The notes beneath the pieces are model-generated. The model saw only the letters and a program-made list of their open reading frames with translations, searched no databases and was not told the DNA's origin. The position numbers and the translations under genes are program-made. A stretch of 64,000 bases of DNA from Cryptomeria japonica (taxonomy: Eukaryota > Streptophyta > Pinopsida > Cupressales > Cupressaceae), in contig NC_081405.1 in the NCBI RefSeq assembly GCF_030272615.1, positions 311,689,235-311,753,234 of the forward strand, given 5' to 3'. Shown one piece after another: positions 12,650-24,689 of this stretch; position 1 is the first letter of the stretch; the number at the start of each line of letters is the position of its first letter.

Positions 12650-15066
12650 CTTTGTTTCTTACTCACATGATTTTCTAGTTCTCATAGTGACATCTCCATG
12701 CCTCAACATGGGCTGGTACATGCTATTATTAATTGTTATGATATTGCCATTATAAGGAAATTTAAGACATTTATGAATAGTAGAAGGGGTTGCTTTCATG
12801 GAAGAGATCCAAGGATGTCACAACTTCACACGAAATTGATCCAATGTAGGAATGATAGAAAAAGTCACATCTAAGAACTTAGTACCAACCTCAACAGGAG
12901 GAGTAATAGAACAAATAGTAGGGCAGGAAAAACCATCATACACATTGACAACTACATCAAATTTATCATATGTTACTTGATGAAATTGTAAAGTATAGAG
13001 ATATTCTTTAGTGATCACATTCACCATACACAGTGGATCAATGAGAATACCTCATGAGAGTTTGTCTTTGATCCTTGTAGTGATATATAGTGGATCATCG
13101 GGTGCATCAATAGTATCACTAGGATCAAAGGTAACACATAGGTCTTTAGAAGGTGTATGTTTATCAACAAGATTCACAACATTATTAGACTCAACACCAA
13201 GGTCATTGGGAGAATATGTAAGAGGCTCAAACTCAACCACATTAGTAGAATAGGAAGGTAAAGGATTAGTAAGTATTTGGAGGTTTTTATTTGGAAGAGC
13301 TATAGATTTATTTCATTTGGCATTCACACCAGCTATGAATACAGTATTGGTATCAATTAAGTCTTGAATCCTACTCCTTAAGGTATAACACTTTTTAGTA
13401 TCATGATCAAGTTGACGATGATATTGGCAAAAGGGTCGGGGATCATGGTAAGGTGGAAAATCTTTGGAGGTATCAATTGTCTTGATGGGGAAAAGTTTCA
13501 ACACATTATTATTTATCAATTTTGACATTATACTATGCAAAGACTCAGAAAGACCAATAGATTCTTATCTAAAGTATTTGGATAAAGGGACCACATCTGA
13601 TGTCGTGGTTGCCACCAAGAGTATTAATGTTGTCATTTATCTTGATGTATCCCTTTTTTGGTTTAAAATTCACAAAATATTTTTGAGCACTCTCACTCTT
13701 ATCAACTAGAGCCATTGAAGAAGATGTTTCAAATTGACTCACTTGAAGTTGATAATTATGAAGCATTGCACACAACTACGTAAATGAAGTAAAATAAAAA
13801 AAGAGAATCTTATCCCTAATGTATTTTTTGTAAATTAGCAATAAAAATTATTTTAACATCATGATCAGGCATAGTATAAGCAATTTGAGAATACAAATGT
13901 TTATATCTACTAATAAAATCAGTCACTTTTTCTTTAACTCATTGCTTACAATGAATCGAATCAGCCAAAGTAATATTAGGACCAATATTATAGTGAAATT
14001 TTTGAATTAAATAATTAGCTAATTGTTGAAGTGATGTAATAGAATGAGGAGGCAAAGAACAATACCATTGCAAGGCTTTATCCCTAAAGGTTTGAGCAAA
14101 CAATTTAGTCATCCATCTTTGATCATGAGCAAAGTCACTACACAGAGTTTGAAATGTTTTCACATGAGTCAAGGGATCACTTTTTCTATTATAAAGCTCT
14201 AATGTATAGACTTCCATATGTTTAGGAGGGATAACATAGATAATGTCATCAGATAATGGGCTTACTACATCAAATGTGGGCACATTAAACTGGGATTGGG
14301 TAATAGAATCCAATTGCTATTGTAGGGATGAAACAATTTGAGCTAAGTTATTGATGGTTTCTTTAATACATGGATTAAAATTGGACATATTCAATTGTGA
14401 TGTAGGATTAACATTGTTGTATGTAGGTGGATGTTGGGAATAAGGAAGTGGAACACTACGATATGTGGGTATGGGAGCTGATTGGGATACAAATGGAAGA
14501 CTCACAAAATGAGGTATATACGAATTCTGATTAACAAGGTTCCCCCATTGAAAAACATGTGTAGGATTAACATTTTGTGTGGAAGTAGTCATGATAGAAG
14601 ATGTAAATGTAGGCACACTAGGCAAGGATGTAGGCATAGGAATAGAATGATTGACTTGACTAGTGGATTGAGAGTAACCAAGGACTTTGGCACAAATTTT
14701 GATAGGAGTGATATTAATGTCAACAATATGAGCAAGGCCTCACAAAAAATAAACACCAAATTTATCACTTTGCACCATTCTTTTTAGTCCTTCAATCAAT
14801 GGTATTGCCTCACTTTTCAGGTATTGTTGACTCATCCATTGTTGAAGATTTTCAAATTCATTATCAATTTTCTCCAATTGGTCAATGGTATCCCTAGTTA
14901 GTGATTCATCCTCATCATGAGAAATATGAAAAGAATGAAGATAAATGACATCATTTGTTGGGTTGGAGGAACCACCAACATTCTCATGAAATAAGTTATC
15001 CAAATTAAGCTCCATATCCTTAGTAATTAAACCTTGGGAAGCCTTAATTATACAACTTCTTCTCAT
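12650..15066 (-). pseudogene. Ty3/gypsy gag-protease pseudogene
   Basis: Minus-strand pieces run in polyprotein order. The N-terminal gag starts at one of two ATGs near 15066 or 15018 (MELNLDNLFHENVGG). A retrotrans_gag core follows at 14313-13939 (DKALQWYCSLPPHS). Then comes a CQYHRQLDHDTKKCYTLRSR knuckle-like motif at 13313-13540, and a retropepsin C-terminal part ending VKL-stop-HPWISSMKATP, where a TGA at 12818 replaces the Gly of the usual LG(R/H)PW motif. Several other stops and frameshifts separate the pieces. Reverse transcriptase and integrase are absent because the sequence ends at the inverted leader copy. Gag packages element RNA and retropepsin cuts the polyprotein in intact relatives; this copy cannot do so. 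Confidence 0.82.
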
Positions 15067-15220
15067 AAGAATATTGTAGGTAGGACTAATGGTAACAAAA
15101 CTCATGCACAAAGAAGGGAAATTTAAATGCACAAATTGAAGAATGATTAAACAATGCAAAATTTTGTAAAAGTGATTGATTAACCAATTAATTAAGCAAT
15201 TTGATTTGTGACTTTTACAA

Positions 15221-15490
15221 TTATAAATTAGGGTTTTTGTGAAATCAACCTCTAAATTTATGTAATTCAATTGAAAATGAGACATATGAGTGCAAATTTG
15301 AATGTTCAAATGCATAAGTAATTAGATATGAGACAATGAATCCAAATTAGGCAACCCACAAGTTCAAATTTAGAATTATAAATTAGGGTTTGTGTGAATT
15401 TAACCTCTAAATTTATGTAATTCAATTGAGAATGGAACTTGTGAGCATAAATTTGAATTTGAAAGTGCATAAATAATCAAATCTAAGATC
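15221..15490. repeat. Tandem duplication of about 155 bp in the gypsy leader
   Basis: TTATAAATTAGGGTTT followed by CCTCTAAATTTATGTAATTC and related sequence occurs from 15221 and again from 15376, offset 155 bp. The second copy is partly inside the right inverted-repeat arm. Confidence 0.7.
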
Positions 15491-15698
15491 ACAAATAAAA
15501 AATTAAGGTGCAAGATTTCAGGTTTACCAAAATGCAATGGAGTAAAATTGGGGTTAGGGTTAAATTAAGATAATAAAATCACTAAATGTCCTAATTTACC
15601 ATTACATTGGGGAAAGAAGGAATTTGATAGGTCTAGGCTTGATAGACCAAGATCCTAATTTGATTCTAGGCCTTCTAATGGGGCTCTTTCTTCCTTAG
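15415..15698. repeat. Right arm of the 285-bp inverted repeat
   Basis: This is the partner of 12355-12639. It lies between LTR copy B and gag on the minus strand, so it is taken as the original leader position. Confidence 0.85.
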
Positions 15699-15799
15699 AT
15701 TGAATTAAATTTTTGAATTGTTAAAGATTAGGGCAAAATAGTGAATTATTGAAGAGATCGAGCATAAATAATGAGCTACAAATGTCATGCAAAGCCACC

Positions 15800-16627
15800 A
15801 ACATAGAGCTGGGTAGAAGAGGATGATTCAGATATGTTCCCAGAAGTTCAACCTAAATTTTTGGGACTGTGTTGCTGGTCACCCTGGTCCTCAAAAAATT
15901 TTGTCGTCAAAAGGTGAACCTGTTTGTCTTTGCAAATCTTGTTGACCCTCTTGAACATAGCTTTGCACTTGTTCCTACACATAGTGAAAAAGAGGGAAAT
16001 TGTTGGGAATAGGGGTTTGCCTTGGGTCAAACCCCAGTTTTGGAATTAACGATGAAATTGAATTAAAATGTAAATAAAGTACCACAATAAAATACTTTCC
16101 TTTTCAGGGAAAGGTTGAAAATGAATGAAAACATAATAATATACCCTTAATGAAGTTTTGTTTGTTTTCACAAGGAATTAGGGTTTCATTTAGATAGTCT
16201 TCATAAAAACATATAATATGAATGTCATCTCCAATGCTTCATAGAAGACTGATTGCTTGCTCAATTGATCAATTAAGTGATTGCTTAGGATTGAAATGTG
16301 AGGGTTAGACCTCCTTTATACTTGCTGGTCAAAAAAAAAAATTGAATTTCTGACATTGGCCGACATAGGATCTAGGTCCTTGCCCAAATTAGGTGATCAT
16401 TATGAGGCCCCAAGATGGGCCCTTTTTGAGAGAAACATAGTGTTGGGTACCATGGTCTTGGAAATTAGGGCTCTAGGATCAAGGGGAAATAGAAAAGATA
16501 GTGAAAAGTTGTGTTTGATACTTGGTGTGAGCGGAATCAATGCTTCAGTTAGGCCTTAGAGGATGAACACCAAAGTGAGGGCTAAGTAAGGACAAAATTA
16601 TAGGTGAGTATAGTTTAGGATGCTACA
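15800..16627 (-). mobile_element. Ty3/gypsy LTR-like copy B (5' LTR of the gag element)
   Basis: The segment is homologous to copy A and starts on the minus strand with TGTAGCATCCTAAAC at 16627. It lies just upstream of the leader and gag in the transcription direction, as expected of a 5' LTR. No standard initiator-Met primer-binding site was recognised at its inner end, so that boundary is approximate. Confidence 0.6.
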
Positions 16628-18150
16628 ATAGGAAACTAAAAACTAATGAAAGAATAAACGACACTAAATTGAAATTCTCTCTGTATAGTAGTGGTCGCGG
16701 GTAACTTGGTAGCTTGACTCACTAGTGGTTGCGGGTAAACAATGTAATGACTTGGTTGCAACTTGAACTCTAATTATCAACTATGTTAATAGATTACATA
16801 AACAAATTATATAAACTAAATAAACCATAGCAATGAATCTATAAAACTAAAAACAATCTAACTTATGCATTTTTAGATATGAAACTAATCAAAGAGAGAA
16901 TTACATTACCTCAAGTGGCCCTTGCTTGAGGAGATGTAACCCGAATCACAAACAACCTTTTAACTTAGAATGTTGCTAATCATCCACTTTATTCATATTG
17001 ATAAATGCATACCATTAGTAACAATACTTAAAAATCTAGGTGAAAATCTAATATGGATTACATATGCATGTGTTCTAGAAGATCCTCAACTCAGGTAGAA
17101 TAGGACTTAAATGAACAGTTTGCGAGAGTGGAGCAATTGCTTTCCTAATCCTACTAAGAACATGTGTCAATCCTCCCTAGCACCAAGGACAACTTATTCC
17201 AAATAGAAACTGAAACATCAACTAACTCTAACATGAGTCCAAATCCAAATTGGACTTTTTATTCAAACAGTAACCACAAGACAAGAATGCGTAGAATTCA
17301 TGCACATGGATTTATGAAACACAACTCCATTATTCCACAAATTCCTACAATCCTTTCCTTCATTTATTAGCAAGACAAATTCAATACAACTTTTTGGTTG
17401 ATAACCCTCTAACTTCTTCCACATAAACAACAAGGCACGAGTTTCTTTGGCTGCAGACTGACTACAAATCCTTAAGTCATATGTTAATTTCCCAAGACAA
17501 GAATTTATCTGCATTAGCATCATTTGCAACACATTGACAATATATCAACCATATAAATTCTCATAACATATTCATATATCCATTTGTCATATATATCATT
17601 ATCTAGGTAAAAGTATGGTTTGAGATATAGTTTAAAACACATAAAGTCCAATAAAAGTAGCAATAAAGAAAGTGAAATAGTGGCAATCATAGGACTTGTC
17701 ACTCTAATTGCAAGACAATATTGTGAATTTTTAAAACCAAATTATTAATTATTGGTGATGAATTAGAGCTCAATTTTTAGAGATGTACATTGATGAAGGA
17801 CATGATATGAATTATTCTCTTTCCTAGCTCTTCTTTCTTGTTTTTTCATCACATTTGCCAAAGAAATAGGAATGCAAGATTGTTAACATGTTCTTTTAAT
17901 TCCTCTCATACATATAAATCATTTCATTCTATATGTAGAAATTAACCATTCCAAACTTTTACAAAAAATAGTTTGATATTCAAATAAAGACATTATAAAC
18001 AAAATATAACATGTTATATAATTATTTATTGTTATTAATTAAGAATAATTTTGATGAATACAATTGACTACTAAAATTAAGAATAAAATATAAAAAAATC
18101 AACTAAACCAATCTTCACTACTAGAAATCTCATTTTATCTATCAAAGATT
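16628..18150. other. No gene recognised
   Basis: AT-rich sequence. A minus-strand open stretch at 17263-17532 ends in a normal-looking stop but resembles nothing recognised, and is not called. Confidence 0.5.
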
Positions 18151-18169
18151 CTACACGCTCAAAGCTCCA

Positions 18170-18450
18170 TTATAGTGTCTATAAGGTCATTTGCTCTTGT
18201 GGTACTCCTTACATTCGAGAAATAGGCATATCTATTAGCCTAGGATTAAAGAGTATAGTGCTAACATTAGGCATAACTACATTGATAAATCTACCTTAAC
18301 TAAGCATTCATTTATCACCAACCATCACATTTGCTTAGAGAACACCTAGGTCTTAGTCAAGGAAGATAGCTTTTTCAAAAGGAAGTTGCATGAGAAAATC
18401 CTTATTAGATTTCACCCTACATATCTCAACCAAGTTGAGTGTTAGCACCT
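18170..18450 (+). pseudogene. Penelope-like element GIY-YIG endonuclease fragment
   Basis: The plus strand reads VYKVICSCGTPYIREIGISI, then after one frameshift RIKEYSANIRHNYIDKSTL and KHSFITNHHICLENT, a stop, and VLVKEDSFFKRKLHEK. This is the GIY-YIG nuclease layout of Penelope-like retroelements: Cys-x-Cys before the YIG-like PYI, the downstream Arg helix, and a His/Cys cluster near the end. The nuclease nicks the target to prime reverse transcription in intact elements. Penelope-like elements with this domain are reported from conifers (the Dryad group). The reverse transcriptase that should precede it was not recognised upstream. The fragment is dead: one frameshift and at least one stop. 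Confidence 0.75.
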
Positions 18451-18489
18451 TAGTCCTTCCTTGCATCCATTATTTACCTCTTTATCCAA

Positions 18490-19020
18490 CCACCCTAATC
18501 ATTATTGATCTTTCTCCATCTCCTCTCTTCTTCTCTCCTCTTTTTTCACTTCCCCTTTTCCCCTTAAATCACCTTTTCTTCTTTTCTATGAAGCCTCCCT
18601 TTCTCTTTCAATCCTACACTTAGGATTCCCTCGCATGCCATTTCACCTCCTCTTGCTTTGACTTCCCCTCTCCATCCCCCCACCTCCTCTTATACTCCTA
18701 TTTCATTATCCTGAACACCTCCTACCCATTTTTATTGGTGGTGGTCTCTTATATATTTCCTTTGTATCATCCCTCTTCTTCCATTATTTTTCTTTTTCTC
18801 TCTTACTCTTGTGATGGCTTATCTTTTACCCATTTTTTGTCACACTGCACTTCCTCACCCTTCTTGTTGGGTGATCTATAATCTCTTGCCTTTGTCTTGG
18901 ATCTCCTCTTCTTTATTATTTTTCTGTTACCCTCACAAGTTTTCTTTTCTTAGCTCAATTTGTGGCATCTTACTCTCCAACCTCTATATGCATTAGTCTC
19001 ATCTTTATGTCCATTTTGTA
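18490..19020 (+). other. Polypyrimidine-rich tract after the Penelope-like fragment
   Basis: About 500 bp are very rich in C and T on the plus strand (TCTCC, CTTCT, TTCCC runs). It may be the 3' part of the same element. Its open frames have no recognisable content. Confidence 0.5.
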
Positions 19021-19335
19021 TATTTTCACTTAGAGGTTTTTTCCTTTATCAAGAATTTCAATTCTAAGTTCAATTTTTGAACCTTTTCTTTTGGTTCATA
19101 AGTTCAAGAAATTCTCGATTGCCCAACTACCCTTAAAGAATATTCTTTTTTTATCGGTCATTTGTAGTGTATGAGCCTTTGCAGTTGGCTAGTTAGGAGA
19201 TATCAAAACCCATGTACCCTACACTAGCATGGTTCGACAGTTCAACATTTTACTGACTGTTGGACTCAAAGCATTTGCAACTCTTGAGGTGTTGTCTTTT
19301 CATGACGTCAGCTAGTTCAATTCATTAATACCCAT

Positions 19336-20168
19336 TGAAGATGTAAAAATAAAGCCTAAGATCTTATGAGCCAAGATTCAAATGATTTGACATCATCCCA
19401 ATGGAGAACCTGCAAGCTAACAAACATGTAAAACCAAAATGAAAAACACACATGCACATGCATTAAGCAGAAAATCTCACTCCATTGCACTTCTATCAAC
19501 CAAGATCTTGTGTTAAAAAATGATGCTCTCAGAAGCACATGCACAAGAGGCTATGGTGAATGAAGATTTGAGATGAACCCAAAGTAATCAAAGATGCAAG
19601 ATTGATCAAAAAAGCAAAATGCAAGAGTGCATGAAAGATATCAAAAAGATGCAAACAATGGATGATCCCCAAATGAGGTAGAGAGACTGTTTAAATAGAA
19701 GTTCAATTCGTGGATCCAGATTGTGGGATGAGTGTGGGATAAAGAATAGGATTTGAGAGTTTAATCCCACATGTGTGATGTGGATGTAAATGGGTAGAGG
19801 AGAAAGCATAAATGAATAACGTAAATGCTTATGCATATGTTTGTGAAAATGGATAAATAATAATATTATTATTAAATATATAGATGATAGATGATAAATA
19901 GATGATAGATTAATAATATTATTAAATGATAAATGAAATAATTATTAATAATGGATAAATGATAATACAAATATTATTGATGGTATATAATAATATTAAT
20001 GAATTAATGATGGATAACTAATAATATTAATGGGTAAATGATAAATAATAATAATAATATTACTGATAATATTGATGATAAATAATAATAGATGGAATAA
20101 TGCATGAAAATGAAATGGATCTACCCATGATTAAAGCCAATTAGGATGAAATTTTTTATGTGTCTACA
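19336..20168 (-). repeat. 3' LTR of the second gypsy element
   Basis: On the minus strand it starts TGTAGACACATAAAAAATTT at 20168 and ends CATCTTCA at 19336, giving 833 bp. The inner 560 bp match 23814-24369. It contains an ATAAT/GATAAATAA-rich stretch at 19850-20100. Confidence 0.82.
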
Positions 20169-20184
20169 TTTTGCCCCTTTGAGA
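20169..20184 (-). other. Polypurine tract before the 3' LTR
   Basis: The minus strand reads TCTCAAAGGGGCAAAA directly before TGTAGACAC. This is the expected place and composition of a plus-strand primer site. Confidence 0.75.
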
Positions 20185-21323
20185 CAATGCAACCCTATCA
20201 TGTTGTTTCAAAGAAAATGATAAACTAATACATGCCTCGAAGATATCTTGGAAAGGATGATGATTGATATGATATGCCCCCTTGAGAGATTGATCTAACA
20301 AATTGATGGAGATTGATCTCTCGATATATTATGAAAATGAGATTGGATGATTGATATTGCGTAAGTGATTAAGTTGAGATGTACATTTGATGAAAATGCA
20401 TAATTAGTTCAAGGCGTAACTGAACAATTGATGAAAATGAATAGTATAGCCAAGTTGATAAGTTGGTTAAGCTCATTGAGCTAATAGGGATTCATGCTAG
20501 TGCAAGATAACGTGATCCAATGATTAGCTGATTGATCTAGGGGCGTTGAGATTGTGAGAAGCAAGTTGATTGATTTGATAAAGCGATTAAAGATTCAGGG
20601 ACATGCAATAGCTGGATAAAGCATTTGATTGATCTTGCTGCAATGAAAAGAATGAAGAAGATGATGAAAAAGTGAGATGAAAGGGGTGATGAAAGGAGAA
20701 AAGTGATGAGAAAGAGGATACGAAGGTGATGAGAATTCTTGTACTTTTTTTAAGTGCTTATATCATCATTATGCTTATTATGAAAAAAGGATAAACTCAT
20801 CTAGATATGACTTAGACCCAAATGAATCATCATACCAATCGCATGCAGGAAAACACATCAGTCAATCAAGGAATGCCCTAGTTCACATAAGACCCATATG
20901 CCCTCGATGATCCTAGACAATCATGTCCTAAGATGAGTCATCATATTATTAAGGAACAATCCACAAGCAACAAACAAGTGAACATGCCCCATCCTCGCCT
21001 TTCTAGTCAAAGACATCCCAGAGATAAAATTTCTAGTCAGAGACATCCCATAAAAGCTAAAAAATATGTCATAAAAGATAAAATATGAAACAAGCAAAAG
21101 ACAAGCAAATAAATAGACATTATGTATTATACCAAAATGATCCTTGTCTAGTTATCGTGTTTGGTTTGATAAGTTGATACGATGTTGTTATGTCTGCTCA
21201 ATCGTAATCTCATCACATCATGATTTTGTTGAAGTTCAAAGCTTTATGCTCATCTGAAGTGTTTGTGTCTTCATAATGTTTATTAAATGTTTTTGGATTT
21301 TGATGAATTTTTAAATATTTTTT

Positions 21324-21550
21324 AAGGACATTTTATGATTTTTATGATTTTTTTCAGGATATTTTATGATTTTTAATGATTTTTTTAAGGACATTTTATT
21401 ATTCTTATAATTTTTTTAAGGATATTTTATGATTTTTATGATTTTTTCAGGACATTGTATGATTTTTCCAAGATATTTTATGATTTTTCTAGGATATTTT
21501 AGGATTTTTTCAAGACATTTTATGATTTTTATGATTTTTTTAGGACATTT
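21324..21550. repeat. Tandem array of GGACATTTTATGATTTTT units
   Basis: Around six to eight imperfect units of about 25-40 bp with the core (A)GGA(C/T)ATTTTATGATTTTT. Confidence 0.85.
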
Positions 21551-21779
21551 TAGAATATAGTTCATTCAACCATGAGACTCCAATTATCCCAACTCACTGG
21601 TAAGGTTGAGGAGATGCCCTAGTGAGAGATAATATTAGCTTATTATGTAGGAGTAGCATGTGCGCGGGTCATGCAAAATAATCCACAAGCTATGATGGGG
21701 GTGGGAAGGTTATTATGGAATGGGAGGGTAGATATGGATAGGGCATGATCAAGTAGAGTACTGAAGGAAAGATGAGAAA

Positions 21780-22070
21780 ATTCTCTACGCATGGTGCCGT
21801 TTGCCTGGTTTTCACCATGGTACTTACCCATGGCGCCTATTTGCTAAGTTCTCACCAGTGGACAAACTTATTTTTCTTTACTATTTTTTTTTTATTTTTC
21901 AATTTTTTTTTTGTGTCACAAGGCACTTGTTTGCCAGGTTTTCACCAAGGTGACAATTTTTTATTTTTTTTCACTTTTTTTTTTGTGTCACAAGGCGCTT
22001 ATTTGCCAAGTTTTCACCAAAGTGATGATTTTTTTAGGGCTTTTTCTCATTTTTTTGTATTTTTGTAGGA
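21780..22070. repeat. Tandem array of about 70-80 bp units
   Basis: Units share GGC(G/A)C(C/T)T(A/G)TTTGCCAGGTTTTCACCA separated by T-rich runs, with GTGTCACAAGG in two of them. Four related copies are visible. Confidence 0.8.
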
Positions 22071-22140
22071 TCTTTTTCTCATCATTTATGTTTTTGTAGT
22101 TTTTCAGGTCTTTTAAATAAATTCTCAGAAATACTTAGCT

Positions 22141-22660
22141 TTAGAACCTATGAAGGTGACTGCTATTGATTTGATCTTTGAGCAGTTCACGTTCTGGAGT
22201 AGCCAGCTGATATGCTCCTAATTCATATGTTGCAGTAATGATGTATGGATCTAGCCAATTTAGTTCGAATTTGCATTTTCCCTTTTCTCAATCTTGCTGA
22301 GAAACTCAATATATTGACTGGATGATCTGTATCTTTATCTGTAGCCTTCCTTGCTGAAGAAACTAAAGTAGAATTTCTAATGTGTGCCCCACATAGGTCC
22401 ATATACATATCAACTAAAGAGGTTTGGGTAACTTTGATAGCAAAGCCCTTCGAGGAAGTTCTGCAAAAGGTCCATTGATGTGATGTATCACCAAAAGGGG
22501 ATGGATGTATGGAACAAGTGGATGTAAGATGAAGGCTTATGAGTGTGAAAAGAAGTGAAAGTAACATGACATGATGGAGACTTAGGATCAACAAGTATGC
22601 CTTTTGACTTGAAATTTTAGAACTTTTGCCCCTAGTTATTGTAGCATTAAGGGAGATCAA
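22141..22660 (-). pseudogene. Ty3/gypsy integrase C-terminal fragment
   Basis: The minus strand encodes KCKFELNWLDPYIITATYEL, GAYQLATPERELLKDQIN and SSHLHRF before a TAA at 22141-22143. This matches the tail that follows the integrase core in plant gypsy pol (pattern WLGPY.I....GAY.L......PINS.HLR.FY). Upstream, to about 22660, related sequence continues with stops and frame changes and includes a possible remnant of the integrase core around FCRTSSKGF. Integrase inserts element DNA; this copy is broken. Confidence 0.72.
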
Positions 22661-23064
22661 TTCTCATTCTTCTTTCTTCATGGGGTTTTTACCTTGAATT
22701 TTCTTTTTGTAGAGTCCAACAGCTTTTGATTTGGATTTGGACTAGAAATTTTTTTCTTATTTTTGACTTTTGACTTTTTCTTTTCACAACTTGATTCTTG
22801 ATCTATGATAAGTAAGGGTCTTTGTGATTCTGGTTGATCCAATTCTAGGAGAGAAGCAAAAATGAAAGGAGTGGATGAGATGGTAACATTTTATGACTTC
22901 TCAAAAGGGTTGGCAATATATTCAATGGATTCTTTGTTAGAACCACTCGCAGGACTATTGCTATCAAGAGTTGCTTGCACCTCTACAGGAGATTTGCATT
23001 TAGGATTAGTAGCCACAATATTAGATGATTTGTACCCAATTCCTTGATAATCTGGATCGTCTTG

Positions 23065-23725
23065 TTATGCCCTTTCATCATATGGAGCTTCACATTTCAT
23101 TTTTGGTTTACCATAAGTTTGAGGAGATTCTAGTAATTTTTCAATACAAAGAGCATGACTCATAGAATATTCTCCCACTCCATGTTCTTTCACTTTTATT
23201 CTAATCTCAACATCATTAGATTTGGATGTGGATGCTTTCAAAGATTCAGGGTTAACATACACTTGAGAAGGAGGCGCTTCACGACTGTTGGGAATTGTGG
23301 ATTCAGTCTTAGAGCTAAGATTGTTGCAATACATAAAAAGGATTTGGATCTGTCAGCATTGTAATTTCAACCCCATTTTGTGGGAATTCGATGCACTGAT
23401 GGTATGTAGAGGATACAACTTGCATTGCATGGATCCATGGCCTTCCAAGGAGAATATTATAGGTCAAGGGGAGATCAAGGACTTGGTAAACCACATCCTT
23501 CACCACAGGTCCCACTTTGATAGGCAATGTGACAAATCCCTTAGATGAGCGTTCCTCTTCATCATATGCCTTTATCGTAATCTTTTTCATTGGATCTACT
23601 GCACTTTCAACAAACCCTAGTTTTGTGACCAATTTTAAAGTACAAATATTAAGATTCGCTCCTTCGTCTATCAGAACTCGCTTGATCTTGACTTTGTGGA
23701 CAAGGACTTCAATGTGTAAGGGCAC
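23065..23725 (-). pseudogene. Ty3/gypsy retropepsin fragment
   Basis: The minus strand contains VLIDEGANLNICTL, a catalytic Asp loop written D-E-G rather than D-(S/T)-G, and then NILLGRPWIHAM, the flap-distal LLGRPW motif of plant gypsy proteases. The frame is open for 137 codons (23725-23315), then a stop or frameshift leads to 23334-23065. Gag upstream is missing: LTR sequence begins only about 90 bp away. Confidence 0.82.
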
Positions 23726-23813
23726 ATTATGTGGTTATTGCATGGATGAGTTGTCATTCTCGGTGTAAGTGAGAGAGCGAGGGGAGGGAATATGTCCCAC
23801 CAGGCATGCCAAA

Positions 23814-24369
23814 TGAAGATGCAAAAATAAAGCCTGAGATCTTATGAGCCAAGATCCATATGATTTGACATCATTCCAATGAAGAACTTGCAAGCTCACA
23901 CATGCAAAACCAGAAACAAAAACATACACACATGTGCATTAAACAAAAAATCTCACTCAATTGCACGTCTATCAACCAAGATCTTGTGTTAAAAAATGAT
24001 GCTCTCATAAGCACACACACATGAGGCTATGGTGAATGAAGATTTGAGATGAATGCAAAGTAATCGAAGATACAAGATTGATCAAGAGAGAAAAATGCAA
24101 GAGTGCTTGAAAGATATCTAAAAGATGCAAACAATGGATGATCCCCAAATGAGGTAGATAGACTGTTTAAATAGAAGTTCTCTGGGTGGATCCAGATTGT
24201 GGGATGAATGTGGGATAAAGAATATCATTTGACAATTTAATCCCACATGCGTGAGGTGGATGTAAATGGGTAGGGGAGAAAGCATAAATGAATAATGTAG
24301 ATGCTTATGCATATGTTTGTGAAAATGGATAAATAATAATATTATCATTAAATATATAGATGATAAATG
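23814..24369 (-). repeat. Partial 5' LTR of the second gypsy element
   Basis: It matches 19336-19890 at roughly 90 percent by eye. The homology stops at 24369 after GATGATAAATGA, so about 270 bp of the LTR 5' part is missing. Confidence 0.82.
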
Positions 24370-24689
24370 AGAACCTTTATAATTGTGGCCATTTCAAAGT
24401 GTGGCCCAATACCTATTTAAAGATACCTCAATAATTGTGTGCTATGAGTACCAATAAAGATGCACAAATAGTCCAATTTCAGTCCAAAAATGCTAAATAT
24501 CCGAGATTAAAAGGACAACTATTGATACATATGACTTCTAACTATATTTTTTATTTATTTGAAATTAATAATTGACAAACTGAATAAGGAAAGAATGAAC
24601 CCTAATTGAAACATGAATAATAAGTAGTATTTATTTGATGCAAGCCCACCCTAACAAAGTCTTGCTACACAAGTAATTTATACATTAAT

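Larger units (their letters stand above)
20185..22140. other. Non-coding part of the gypsy element between pol and 3' LTR
   Basis: About 2 kb without a recognised domain. It holds two tandem-repeat arrays (21324-21550 and 21780-22070). Some gypsy lineages carry extra sequence here; no env-like or accessory ORF could be read. Confidence 0.55.
19336..24369 (-). mobile_element. Ty3/gypsy element, minus strand, internally deleted
   Basis: The order on the minus strand is partial 5' LTR (24369-23814), protease (23725-23065), integrase tail (22660-22141), a non-coding region rich in tandem repeats, a polypurine tract (20184-20169) and a 3' LTR (20168-19336). The LTRs end in TG and CA. Gag, reverse transcriptase and RNase H were not recognised. 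The layout is that of a gypsy element reduced by deletions; the 5' LTR has lost its outer part at 24369. Confidence 0.8.

Noticed and set aside
17263-17532. Minus-strand open frame of 89 codons
   Set aside because: Amino acid content is plausible but no motif, splice context or homologous copy supports it.
18811-18996. Hydrophobic open frame in the C/T-rich tract
   Set aside because: It follows from polypyrimidine composition (Leu, Ser, Phe codons).
22862-23047. Plus-strand open frame within the gypsy protease region
   Set aside because: It lies antisense to element sequence; treated as a shadow frame.
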